Shown: in pieces, positions 1 through 11,381 of the stretch
Position numbering within the stretch: position 1 is the first letter of the stretch
Layout: each line of letters opens with the position of its first letter
NCBI RefSeq assembly: GCF_037975245.1
Contig: NC_092581.1
Location: 14,597,303-14,661,302 of the forward strand
Source: Apostichopus japonicus
Lineage: Eukaryota; Echinodermata; Holothuroidea; Aspidochirotida; Stichopodidae
Length of the DNA stretch: 64,000 nt
Reading direction: 5' to 3'
Translations under genes and position numbers: made by a program
The notes under the pieces: generated by a model
Seen by the model: the letters and a program-made list of their open reading frames with translations, nothing else
Databases searched by the model: none
What the model was told of the DNA's origin: nothing

Positions 1-1053
1 ATACCGCACTGAGATAAAGTCAGTATTTACATACATATAACAAATTGAAATGTGGCACCGTAACAAGCCAGAAAAGAGAACAATAACCTCTCATCGACTT
101 TCCAACTTAAAACATAAACGTCGAAGAGGAAGAGAGGAGATTAAAATCACTAAGTGAGACATTATTCAATGGTATTTTCATTTGTTTAAACATCGTGTCA
201 GTAGCCTATTACTTATAGTATCGCACACACATTGCCACAAGCGCACCGCTGTAAAGTTGAGCTAGCAAGATTGATCTTGAAGGCGAAACCACGTACATGT
301 TTGGACAGACCACGCGTATATGTGTTCAGATGCTGGATTTTTCTCACGCACAGTGTACCCTTTTTCATAACTTTCTGGTGTGCTATTTGAAAAATTAAAA
401 CAGTTTGTTGTTTAGTAAAATGTTAACTACACTCTGTGCAAAATGTTTTTTCTCTGTCATTTTGCTACTTTAAAAACCGGTGTGCATTCATGATTGTCAC
501 CAGGATTCGGTGTGAAATGAGCTGCTGGAAACAGCTTCACCGAACTCGGACTGAAGTATCAGCACACGTAAAATAGTCTCCCAGGTTTTTTGGCGTTCCA
601 TAGCCGGACATCGATGCTAACTTCGCCGTACCTTGCATGTATTTTGAACTGTTTTCTATGAGTGTAAATAAATCAGCTTAATACTGTAAATTACAAACCT
701 GTTATAGACAGTAGATGAAACTTCATCGGTCATGAAGGCATAGGACAACCGGGACGTCAGGTTGAATTCGTATTACGCTGTAGCCTATTAACCTTAACTT
801 AAACACAACTTCGTCACTAAGTATTATCGTTAGTGTAGCATAGATTAGGCTTTTGCGTCAGCTTACAGTGGTACATAATATAGCTGCAGTAGCCTACTTT
901 ATCAAAGTTTCCGTTGCAAAGTAGTAGTACCTGGACACACTGGAGGTGAATTTGCAAGTCGGCTATATCCATGCCACATGCAAAGATAAAAATAATATTT
1001 GAAGGGTATGAAACTAGCTACTAAAATTGAAGTATTAGCAACACTGTAAACTA
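1..1053. other. Left-edge non-coding region, 5' flank of TMEM79-like gene
   Basis: No open reading frame or RNA gene recognised. The stretch is AT-rich and precedes the membrane-protein reading frame at 1054. A possible splice acceptor (ctccag) ends at 1068, just inside that frame, so an upstream non-coding exon could lie here. I cannot place a promoter. Confidence 0.4.
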
Positions 1054-1715
1054 ATGACACTGACCTCCAGTCAAGTTGGGACAAATAACAACATACACAG
1101 CCCAAGATCGGTCATGGATACCCAAGGCACAACAAGTGCATCTTCAACTGACACAAAGCCCAAACGACGCATGCCAAGAATATTTGGATTGCCAGTTGTC
1201 GTCTTCCAGCGATTTGCCATCAGTTTTGCATTCTTGTTTTGCACCTTCTTGATAGCGAATTATTTCAAAATATTTTCCAGTCCTTTACAGTTTGACGTAA
1301 TTTCTCGTCTTACATATATGCTGTGAGGGGACTAGTATTTTCTATGTTCCCACTGGTGTTTCTTGTTCTGAGAATTGCAACTATGAGAGCAGTTAAACCA
1401 TTTGACCTTGGAAACAATCCAGTGAAACAGAAAACCCACTACACATTTGATGTCTACACACGTGTTCTTCAAAACACCATGGAACAAACGATTCCTCATG
1501 TTGTTAACGTTGCAGCCATATCAACCTTTCTGTCTGCTGAGTACTTTTTCCTTGTACCGCTGTGTATCTGTTGGTTTGTCTTTGGTCGCTTGGCATTCTT
1601 GGTTGGTTACCTTGATCCTAAAGTTCCAGCAAGGCGGTTCTATGGCTTTCTTATTTCATCTTTCCCAACTCTTGTTGGGTTATGCTACTGTTCTGTTCAG
1701 CTACTCTTCAACTAA
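1054..1715 (+). CDS. TMEM79: TMEM79/MAPEG-like membrane protein, frame broken by 2-base AT insertion
   Basis: Two overlapping frames together read as one multi-pass membrane protein of about 219 residues. Frame 1 runs from ATG 1054 (alternative ATG 1114) through a hydrophobic segment at residues ~48-70 to RLTY, then stops at 1324-1326. Frame 3 continues from 1323 with hydrophobic blocks starting LVFSMFPLVF, AAISTFLSAEYFFLVPLC and FYGFLISSFPTLVGLCY, and ends at 1713-1715. Removing one AT from the ATATAT run at ~1314-1319 would join the frames as RLTY-AVRGLVF, which resembles the RLAYTLR segment of vertebrate TMEM79, a MAPEG-superfamily membrane protein. The long N-terminus of vertebrate TMEM79 is absent. 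No intron is needed, so this could be a single-exon gene, a last exon or a retrocopy. The break may be a real mutation, a polymorphism or an assembly error. The family call is from memory of the human sequence. Confidence 0.6.
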
Positions 1716-2667
1716 AATTGCTCTTGATATTCCTTTGAATATTAATCATATTTTTTACACAGGGTACAAGAGAAAAAAAGCTGGCTTGCCACATTGTTGA
1801 AAATGTGCTTTTTTAACTGCTTTTCATCTTTGTTATGATCTGGCAAATTGCACTACTAATTTAACACTTAAGTAGAACTTACTTTGTTGCTGATTCTTCA
1901 AGTGATGTTATTGAACAGTTGATGCAATTAACCGTTAAAACTTATATGCATGTATATGATTCCAGAATAAGTGCCAAATATAACAGGGATCTGTTGTTAA
2001 CCACCCCCCCCTCCCTTCAGTAGCATTCTTCTATACTGTTATGAGGGTTCTTTGATGTTTTATTAAAATGTTACATATTCCATCTCTTGATTGAAGTTGC
2101 CATTGATTAATTGGTTTTGCCTGCATAGTTGACTCAGATCTCTTTGACATCTCTTTATTTTTTAAATAACTGAGTACTTCAGTCTGAAGAAAATGTGCAG
2201 ACATAGCTTTACAACGTTGAACAATCATCTAATGAATAAATCTGTAAGCTGTCAGGAGTGGGTTTAAATTCACATAAAAGTTACTAAGTTTTCTTCATCA
2301 TTTAGTGGTTATTCAGGTTAATGAAGTTCATGGTGAAGGAAGTTAAGTATCAACAGAGCATCAAAGATTTCTAATCTAAATTTCAAAATATACCTGTACA
2401 ATTTCACATTAAAAATTACTAGCATCTGTATTCAATAGTGTATATCATTTTAGATGTAATATCTGTTTATGGTCAAATTTTTGATTCCAGGTATTCCTCT
2501 TGTTAGATGGAACAAGATACCACAATTGTTCAAGTCATGTGTTTTGTCAAATTCTAAACAGATGCATTGTTACAGTAAGTACTAACCCAACCAAAAGCTT
2601 TGAATATTTCTGTTACATTTTCTGGTATTGTCCCATAATGTTTCATGTCTTTTGCATGCAGATCTTG
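1716..2667. other. 3' flank of TMEM79-like gene
   Basis: AT-rich, with no convincing coding region. An AATAAA at 2235-2240 could be the polyadenylation signal of the upstream gene, about 520 bases after its stop. A short C run lies near 2005. Confidence 0.35.
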
Positions 2668-3004
2668 CAAGGGCGTAGGAACCGGGGGGGGGCTGGGGGG
2701 GGGGGCGCCAGCCCCCCCAGTGAAAAATGTGGAGGGACGGAAGTATCATTCCGCCCCCCGCTTCCCAAGTCAGAAAACCCCTTTTTCATTTCCAAATGAG
2801 AAAAAAAAATCTCATTTGGAGCACCACATTGCATCTAAGGCCTGGTGAAAATAAGTTAACAAAATGGAGTGTGCTATATTGCACCAAATTGCATCTGAGG
2901 CTACCTGGAAATTCCAAAAATTCCAAAGGGGAGGGGGACACCCCCTCCCCCAGGCCGGCCATCAGTCTTCAGCCCCCACTCAAAAGTACCTTCCTACGCC
3001 ACTG
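2668..3004. mobile_element. hAT-type MITE, family A, copy 1 (337 bp)
   Basis: The termini are inverted repeats: the left end reads CAAGGGCGTAGGAACCGG and the right end, read inward, CAGTGGCGTAGGAAGG. Perfect 8-bp direct repeats agatcttg flank it at 2660-2667 and 3005-3012. An 8-bp duplication with CAG-GGCGTAG termini is characteristic of hAT elements. The ends carry G/C-rich runs and the middle holds the conserved phrases caccaaattgcatctgagg and ggccggccatcag. No transposase is encoded. The same family occurs inverted at 62079-62451. Confidence 0.85.
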
Positions 3005-4826
3005 AGATCTTGTGCAATGCTCTTGCATCCTTCTATGCCAAATGCAACAAAAGCAGAGAATATGTGATGTTCATGAGCTAGTTATGTTTGAAGCAAAGTT
3101 GGAAAGTGGAAACTGCTTCCCTGTCTGTGCTTAATACCATGTACTGCAATTTCAAGGGTTCATTTTTGAAAGTCTTGGATAAATATTTCCCAAACAGTGC
3201 AGCAAGTCAGGTGGTTTGAACTAATCCATTACAGACAACCCATTCTATTACAAATCTAAATGCCTTCTACTGTAGGTAACTGAAGGCCTAGTCTTTATCA
3301 TCATTTCTCAATAAATTGAATACCTGTTTCAATTTCCTTTCTTTTGCTGGTGTTGCTGTAATCTTTTAAAAATTGCAAAAATAAAACTAAATTTTCAGTA
3401 AGTTTTAATATTTTATGCCACCATCTTAAAGATAAACTACTGTAAACTTAATGAGGTCTATGTTACATCCATTAGTACTGAATGTGAAGAAAAGATGACA
3501 ATATGTGCGTAAGTTAAATACGTGAGGAATCTACATTACTTTAATGTCAATGATGGCTGTCACTACCTCCGCTTTTTCAAATTTGACATTTTAACCATTT
3601 GAATCAGAAGAAAACATATATTAGGGTGGGTGGGGTAGTGGCAACCTTAAAGAGCTATTTGTTAATTTGCCAATAGTGTTGTTACTGTTAGCTATAAATT
3701 CAAACCTTGCAAAGCTCTTGAATAGACAAAAGTTTTGGGAGTGGTATTCAAGCAATTTGATAGCCTTCTGTGTAACTAGCTAAATTATATAACAACTGTA
3801 GTTGTTGAAATCTATCATACACTAACATTTTCTTTCAAGTAAATCCATCCTGTTATTTGTTGAACCACTGAAAAATGAAATGATACAAAGAATGGGTTTA
3901 TAAATTATATTTTTTTCAAGGTATTTTATATTCTATTATACATATCTGAAATTGTCTACATTTATAAACAGTCGCAAGAACACTGTCATATAAAGAAATA
4001 AATTGGACGGAAATATCTCAAGGTTGTTTCATGTATTTTCTTTTAAGTTTCTTTCATACAAAAACTACTGCAACAGCTTTAAAAGAAAAGCTTGTATCAA
4101 ACAAAGTTAATGATGGCTAATTAAATTAAAATGATGGCATAGCACACTGTTCGTTCTTGGACGGAGAAAGTTAACCCAGAATTAAGATAAAGACTGCCTT
4201 CTATCAAAGAGTTAAACTAAAGTGAGAAAACATTCAAAAACATACAGTAGCTCGAAACTGCAAGCTTCACTTAACTTGTGTTGGCTCATCTATCAACTTC
4301 AGTTAGCCATGCTTGTACAATCCCAGCGATTCACTGATAAATAGCTATCTATGGTGATCCGTAAAACTAAAGACCATGTTCCTGCCACTTAACTTGAAGC
4401 CTGCATTCAATAGCAACGGTCTAAACAATCTTTTTATCATTACTACCGTGTAGTAAATAATCACAGTCATGACAATGCACTTTTTCGCAAAGATTTCAGC
4501 CTTTTCCTCAGTGTTTGAGCCGATGAATTATTCAAACCCAAAACAAAGGTGTTCCATTCTTAGTTATCGTTTTGGTCGAGACATTAATGGGACGCATACT
4601 TGCTCTCTTGACGATTACATCTGTTTTGGTTTGCATTTTTCAATGGCATGATCTCTGCAAATGGGCCAAAAGTTTTGGGTAATGTACATTGTCACGATGC
4701 ATTGTTTTATTTTTACATATAATACAGTACCATATAATTATTATATATAATACAGTACCAAAAACGATTGTAGAGTGAGGGTTCTGTTAGTTCTGTTAGT
4801 CTAAAATGGAATGCATAAATGGGGCT
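3005..4826. other. Intergenic, no gene seen
   Basis: AT-rich sequence between the TMEM79-like gene (+) and the C6orf118-like gene (-), which converge on it. No exon with acceptable splice signals was recognised. A small direct repeat around tacagtaccat lies at 4722-4762. Confidence 0.35.
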
Positions 4827-4830
4827 TTAA

Positions 4831-5192
4831 AGGGTGTGAAGACTCGCGCAAAAAGAAATGTCTAATGCCGGTAATCTGACCTAGTTTTGAATGAGGTGTA
4901 GCAGAAGTGTTAGACACCACCATCGGTCCCAGAAAATATGCACACAGCTTGCTATCGGTAATTAGACACTAGTGTACAGTCAGTACATACAGCTGCGGCC
5001 AATACCCACAGCACGGTGTTCAAACGATACAGCGATGTACATCTCAGGTCCAGTTCAAGATAACAAGGTATCACGTTTCATTACTGTACTGTCTGCATTT
5101 TGTAGCGACACGAACAAAACGTCACTTGCAAGCAACGGAAAGTTAACTTTTTCAGATGGCCGCACGTGGTTTGGGGCGAGTCTTCAATGCCT
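4831..5192. mobile_element. TTAA-flanked MITE, copy 1 (362 bp)
   Basis: Inverted termini: AGGGTGTGAAGACTCGCGC at the left and, read inward from the right, AGGCATTGAAGACTCGCCC. TTAA lies on each side (4827-4830 and 5193-5196), fitting the TTAA duplication of Kolobok or piggyBac elements; the AGG terminus makes me lean to Kolobok. A second full-length copy in the same orientation is at 14131-14489. No coding capacity. Confidence 0.8.
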
Positions 5193-5699
5193 TTAAGGAA
5201 TTGTGCAATGGAGTAAATTGTGCAATGGAGTAAATTAAATTATTTAATAGATAATACTTTGCAGGGCAAGTCACAGGTGTCATATTATAACCAGTAATGC
5301 TGTGACAGAAATTTGCGTTTCTTAAAGTTGAAACTTTGGGAGGACATTTTTATAATTTGATAGCAAATGTGTCAACAGCATTGGGTCCAGTTTTCCTTGA
5401 AAATAAAAATATATTCATTTATATATGAAATGGGTACCAAAAGGAATCAACTTTAAAGAATATGAAATGATAGATGATAAAATATAAATATTACGGTAAA
5501 GGACAATGACTATAAAACTAAAATGGTGAATACTCAAATTTGGGTGAACTACAGTTCACCATTGTAACATATACCTTGCTTCATGTACAAATTGATATAA
5601 AATAAAAATGTTTATAATTGTACAAAACAAACTTATTACGAGAAAATCATTTCATTTCCGAATTATTTCTCAAATAGTTCTTTCCAATTAGGAAATCTA
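5193..5699. other. 3' flank / 3' UTR of C6orf118-like gene
   Basis: This lies downstream of the minus-strand stop at 5700-5702. A short tandem duplication (ttgtgcaatggagtaaa, twice) is at ~5202-5235. The 3' UTR probably occupies the part nearest 5700, but I could not fix a polyadenylation site. Confidence 0.35.
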
Positions 5700-8600
5700 C
5701 TAGTCTTCTTGTCCAGACAGTCCACTTGCCAGTGTATTTATACTCTTCCAGATTTGCCTGAAAACGAAACAAAAATGAGAAACTTGTTAAAGCGAAAAGC
5801 GGGATATCAAGAGGAACACATTCATTAATTTAAGAAAACAAGAACAGGGAGGACAGAGAGAAAGAGACTGCTTCACCTCCGAGGGTGGGGTCCCCCCCCC
5901 CTGTACTCAGCCCACAGAGCTCTTTTCCCACAATGGCCAAATGTATTACCAAGCCAAGAACATAGTAACCCCGAGCCCCATACTTCCCATCAGAAACATC
6001 CTAAAAGGTCTGCTGGAAGCTATATGAGATTAAAAAATATGTAACTTTGTAGCCAGCTTCAAACAGTTCCTCATTATATGGAAATCACATGATGCAAACA
6101 TCTTTGTAGAACATCTAGGGCTATATCTATACATTAATCGTTATGATCTTTGTATTCCTTGCAGCAACCAAGTTACATGGATACTGACCTTTTAAATTGC
6201 TCCCAAGCAAAGCTAGCAAAAGTGGTTTAGGATGCTTATATAAATATAAATTCTATAAAATAAATGCTGAATATCCCAAAAGGTATCATAAATACCAAGG
6301 TCAGCACTGACCAAGGAGCTACTGAATCAGTTTGAACTACAACAATAAACAGTAAAAAATGGAGGTTGAAAGATATTCAACACTATGTAGCTTCACATGA
6401 ATCCTTAATTTATTTCCCGAATTCTCACCTTATGTCTGGTTCAGAGACGTCAAACCTTTCAAATATTTTGTCGATATCATTCTCAACATGCTGGAATAAA
6501 TAAAATAACAAGGAAATTTCCAGAGAAGTGTGACAAAAGAAAATGTGCAAAAACATTTTTAGATAAGATTTCATTAATTTACAACTATATTTAAGCGGTT
6601 TCAAACAGATTTAATGGTTACCCAAAAGAGCTCCTGGCTCAACAAGGGGTAAAAAAAATAAAATTGTTTTGTTTTCCACTACTCTGGGACTTAACTTATG
6701 GTTTGCGGTTGATCTGGCAATTTTAGCAAAATAAGACATCCTTAAAGATATTTCTTTCCTCAAATGGAGGCTAACGAGCAAGTTAGTAAAAAGACTCATC
6801 TTGATAATAAACATCCCATTGACTGGACACTTAAATGCATACCGTATTAATAGCAAGGAATAGTAACCTAAACATTCAAATGTTTGGACTGTAACTTCTC
6901 TATTTGAATGGAAACTTGACTAGGGAAGCAAATGAGCTACATCGGTATGGGATTTTATCATCAAAAACTTTACCACAATCAACTATAAGAGCTGCCTACC
7001 CCCCCCCCTTCCCCCAAACCCCACATACTTTACCGTACCTGGTCATGAAATATTTTGATCCAGGTTTTCTCTAAAATTGGTTCATGTGAATAATTATGGG
7101 ATATTCCATTGTAGAAGGCCACAAATGAACCTCCAGAATGAACATGTTTTCTTGCAAATCTGCATCCTTTCCGCATCCCTTCAAAATTGTCAGGTTTGAA
7201 TGAAGATTTTAAAATCCCCCCCAGTGCATAATAATGACAACAAACCTACACATCTTACAGAGGTGATAGTGAGTTCTAATTTGCAAGTTACCTGTTGAAA
7301 TCTTACTACCCACCCTAGGTTAGGTGGAAAGATTTAAATGTTGCTGGATGGAGGGGCTCGAAGAGCCTTTGGGAAGTTGCAGGATAGGGAGGATTGGAAG
7401 GGCTATTAAAGGGTCATAGTGCAGAAGGGTTTGGGAGGGGTTTAAGGGGAGGGCGAGGGGTTGCAGTAAATAAGATGGACTCTAACCTGAATTGTTTTCT
7501 CCAGGTATTCGTTTGTACTGAGTAGCTTCAAGATATCAGCTTCAGTATCTCTCAGGTTTTGCTCCAGGTGATGACAGACTGAGCTGGGAACGTACTCCGC
7601 CTTCAGGTTCTGCTTCAACTGATTTATCTCCTCAAGTCTGAAATACCAAGCATAAACAGGAAGTTCAATAACAATAAGCATTCGTTTCACAGATAATCTT
7701 CATAGTAAAATTAAGGTACAGGCAACACAGAGAATGCTGAACAGGTGGTGAAGGGGGGGGGGGGGAGTGGAGTAAGGAAGACATCCTACATTAGCAATGA
7801 TTATAAAGTTTATTGCCAAATAACCCTGTTGTTGAGAATTTAACCCTTTTGTTGAGAGTCAGAGGAACAGAGTGCTCTGTTTGGGTAGGGAGTAAATGAT
7901 GGGAAGACTGCTAACCAGCAATGACAATGAGTACAGGGCATGTTGCCAGGTAAGTGAGGTAACCCTATCAATGAGGGGCATACTTTTGGCAAACGGGATT
8001 CATTAAGCTTATATTTTACTAATGTATTACATTTTTATTTTCTCTTTTGAATTATCAGATCACAGTCATTTCCTGTCAATATGTGATGCTATATAGAGAC
8101 ATAAAACTTGCAAGATTAAGGGCAATAACGTCAAATTAAGCTACAACATACTATTCACACATTTACTTGGCCATTTCAAAAATCTACTTACAAGGTATTC
8201 ATACTTAACTGTAATTAACCCTTCTGTTCACAAGTTTCCATGGTGATACCAGCAATATTTCTTTCTCTTTACAAATTTCATCGTTTCTTAACATGATAGT
8301 TCCATTAATTACACATTGATAACAACATACCATAGTACACACAACACTGAAAGACAATACTGAAGTAACCACAACACACATCTTAATAGTACAGAAAGTC
8401 CACACCCTTATGGTCTTCATGAGGGTACTTTGCCTACTTTAGTTTCAATGCATCTTTCAAAATTGTCACTGAAATTAGGCTGGAAATAATCATCTCAGCA
8501 CTTCACACAGTCTAGGCAAGATTTGCTGACTTGGTTATTTTTGGAGTTATCTAACTATTTCTACATTTTACTCAGCAGAATCAGACTAGATACATACAAA

Positions 8601-11248
8601 ACTTGTATTCAAGCATTCTGGTTATGTTACCTTTTGTTTACTTGGATATTTGCTAAAATTGCACCAGCTATCTGTTTTAGCAGAATACATAGAATGTGGT
8701 TTGGCTTTAAGATTACATAATGGAGGTTTTGTAAAGCGCATTGAAGCCATCACGTATTGTGCTATACAAGTTGCTTGTTGTTACTATTATTATTATTATT
8801 ATAATGACATTGTGGGGGCACTTACTTGGTGGTAATATCGGCATGCAATTCTAAGACTTGGTCTGTCAAACTTTGAGCATCGCCTTCTTTCCTGGGTACG
8901 TTGACTGATGTCTGTGGAAGTTTCTGATCGGGTGGTAATTGCGAGAACTTTTCCTTCTCTTCTCTCACCGCCTGCCGTAGTCTGATTCGAAAATGATAAA
9001 AAACTGTGAAAACCACTCCAGTCTGTCGCATTTACTTTTGGTAGGATTTTGAGGATGGCCATGGGGTGCCCTTTTTTAGAAGGCCACAAATGGGCCTCAT
9101 GAATGAACATGATGGATAACAAATTTGCATCCTCTCCCCATCCCCCAATAGAAAGGCAGGATTGTCAAATGCCACCCAGTGCATGCAGAGTGATAATATC
9201 CATGAACCAACATCAATTTGCAGATATCATGAACACTCTTACAAGCTAGCTGCAATTGTCTGCAATGGGGGATAAATTGATTGCTGAACATCTACACACA
9301 CAACATGAAAGGTTAGACTGTGGTTTACTGGAATTAAGTTATAATACTCTAAGAAGCATAGTTTTGCTTGCTAAACAATATCATTATTTAGTCTCTGGCC
9401 ATTGGAATACCATTAAAGCCAACCCACAGTATCCGATCATCTCACCTGTCATTCTCCGCGAGACATTCTTTGGCCTCGTCTTCCAACTTCTGAACATGCT
9501 CTTGACCGATTCTAAGTTCTCCGGGTAGGACCAGCCCACTACTGGTTAGACTCTGTACCTGATGACCTAACAGCTCACTGTGTCTGTGAGGTTGGGTGTC
9601 CAAGAGTATCCCTAAATATTGGTCGTACTGGCTCTGAGATAACAATGAAAGAAGACATTAAGACTCTCTAAGCATAATGAACATACCTGACTCATCTCAA
9701 TAACACTAGTATTCAGTTTAAATGTAATACTTAACAAATAAAATCCTTAGAATTTAGTATTCATGGTAAAAAGTAGATATACAGACAGAGCCATCACAGT
9801 CACATATTGCACCGGCCAATTATTCAAGCCCTTTCCACATCAAAGCTGCAGAAACAACCAAAACTCATTAGTTATTTACAAAAGAAAAAAATAATGTTTC
9901 TTCAACTTGGACCTATTTTACCTTTATGTCTGCAAGGATTTTGCCAAAAGTAGGTGTTTCTTCATTCAGATCCTGCCAAATGTTGGAGTATATCTGAAGT
10001 TTGTGAAAGTTTGGTCCACCCTGCCTCTTGGTGATATCCAACTGCATTAAATCCTAATGAAAAAGGAGAAGAGTGAATTGAATTGATAACCTTGTTTTGA
10101 AAAGTAAGAAGCAAATTTGAGGCATTTCATAACTGCTGTGACATTTACCACCAAACAGTGCATTTTGCACTTGTGTATTGTATGATCAGGGAGTTAATAG
10201 CATTTTGCTATGTGATAACGGAGAAAACATTACCTGGATTTCCTTCTAACAGTCTAATCAAGCAAATTAGATAAACTTGTCAAACCTGAAATATATTTAA
10301 AAACACAAAGCAATGTATTTAGGGAATAAGTTATGGTATTGCAGTGTAAAATGATATCCGGAATATACAAATTGCTACACAAATGCACACATACATAGCA
10401 GTTTCTGTTCACATCTTGTATTTACTTTCAGTGGCAACCAAAATCCACAAACTTTCAAAATTTGCATCACAAGATATGAATGTGTTAAATATTAAACAAA
10501 ATATCCAAAAACTTACTGCATAAAGCTTTTCCTCTAGATGTTCTACTGCTTTCTTCCCACTTAAGACATTCTTCTCCATAACATCTCCTTTCCTAAGGAC
10601 TTCATCTTGAAAAAACTTGAACTGTTGATATTGGTCCTTCTTGGTAATCCCAGCTAAATGAGATGGCACAAATTGGTGAGTCTCCAATCCTCCACTTCCT
10701 CTTCTCTTCCCTTCTTTTGGGGACTTTCTCCTCGGTGATTTCTTGGATGCCACCGGTAACATCAACTCTGGTAGCCTTAATTCCTCTACGTATGCATTAT
10801 CCGATATGTAACCTTCCTGTGTGTTTGGCCTCTGGGGATGCAGGTCTGAGGCTGGAAGTCTGTCCTTTGATTCACCGCCCATGGGCGATTGACTTTCACC
10901 TTTCCATGGCTTTGAGGAATTAGGCTTGTGGCCCTGTGTTTGTTTTTGTTGGACATAAACACTTCCAGATGTACCTACACTAAAATTGCACATTGCATCA
11001 ATAATCTGTTTGTCACCCTGCACATGTTTCCTGTGGGTGGGGATTTTGCTTGGTTCCAATAACACTGGCACTTCTTTGCCCGAGCTTTCCCAAGCAGTAT
11101 GAGATGCCTTATCCGGTGGTTTCCATAGATGATCGTGGTTCAGATGTCCCCTGGTATACAAGTAGATATCACGCTTCTGTTCTCGGAAAAGTCCCTCCAC
11201 TACATCATGAAGACGACGCTCTTTCAAATCTTGACTGATTTCTGCCAT
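5700..11248 (-). CDS. C6orf118: C6orf118 homologue (TSNAXIP1_N-like domain, coiled coil), 7 coding exons
   Basis: Coding exons in transcript order: 10517-11248, 9922-10053, 9446-9633, 8826-8981, 7487-7637, 6429-6490, 5700-5757. All introns are GT-AG (donors such as gtaagt and gtgaga) and phases 0,0,2,2,0,2 join without a stop, giving 1479 nt and 492 residues; vertebrate C6orf118 is of similar length. Residues ~201-305 carry the conserved block (QFKFFQDEVLRK, SGKKAVEHLEEKL, then GGPNFHKLQIYSNIW and PTFGKILADIK) that I recognise from C6orf118 and the N-terminal domain of translin-associated factor X-interacting protein 1. The rest is charged, heptad-like coiled coil with no signal peptide or membrane segment, so it is probably cytosolic. 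Residues 1-200 are low-complexity and basic near GKRRGSGG. The start is ATG at 11248; a GTG codon directly precedes it. Function is not established; I infer a structural role. Confidence 0.85.
8720..8810 (+). repeat. L2-type LINE/SINE 3' tail in C6orf118 intron 4
   Basis: The sequence ttttgtaaagcgcattgaag, then tgtgctatacaagttg and a (TTA)n run, matches the style of 3' tail shared by L2-clade LINEs and their SINE partners. Only the tail is recognisable. It lies in the intron after the exon ending at 8826, in the opposite orientation to the gene. Confidence 0.45.
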
Positions 11249-11381
11249 CACACCATGTGAAAATCACCAGCATTATGGGTAACAGATGATGTGTCTTCGC
11301 ATAATTTGAAGAACCATGAATGTTTCCTCAGGTAACAATCATCAAAAAGCATTCAAGCTGATACCATTCGGTATCTAACAT
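11249..11381 (-). other. 5' UTR exon portion of C6orf118-like gene
   Basis: On the minus strand a strong acceptor (long T run then cag, 11382-11384 on +) precedes 11381, so the first coding exon probably starts here with about 133 nt of leader. The leader contains a short upstream frame opening at its first base (ATG TTA GAT ... TGA, about 17 codons), which could dampen translation. The upstream promoter exon was not located. Confidence 0.5.

Noticed and set aside
1054-1715. Programmed frameshifting in the TMEM79-like gene
   Set aside because: No slippery heptamer or downstream structure is evident; a dinucleotide slip in ATATAT or an assembly error is simpler.
2500-3067. Gly/Pro-rich open frames on both strands
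   Set aside because: They arise from G/C runs in a hAT-type MITE.
10663-10923. 86-codon plus-strand frame
   Set aside because: It is antisense to the large first coding exon of the C6orf118-like gene.
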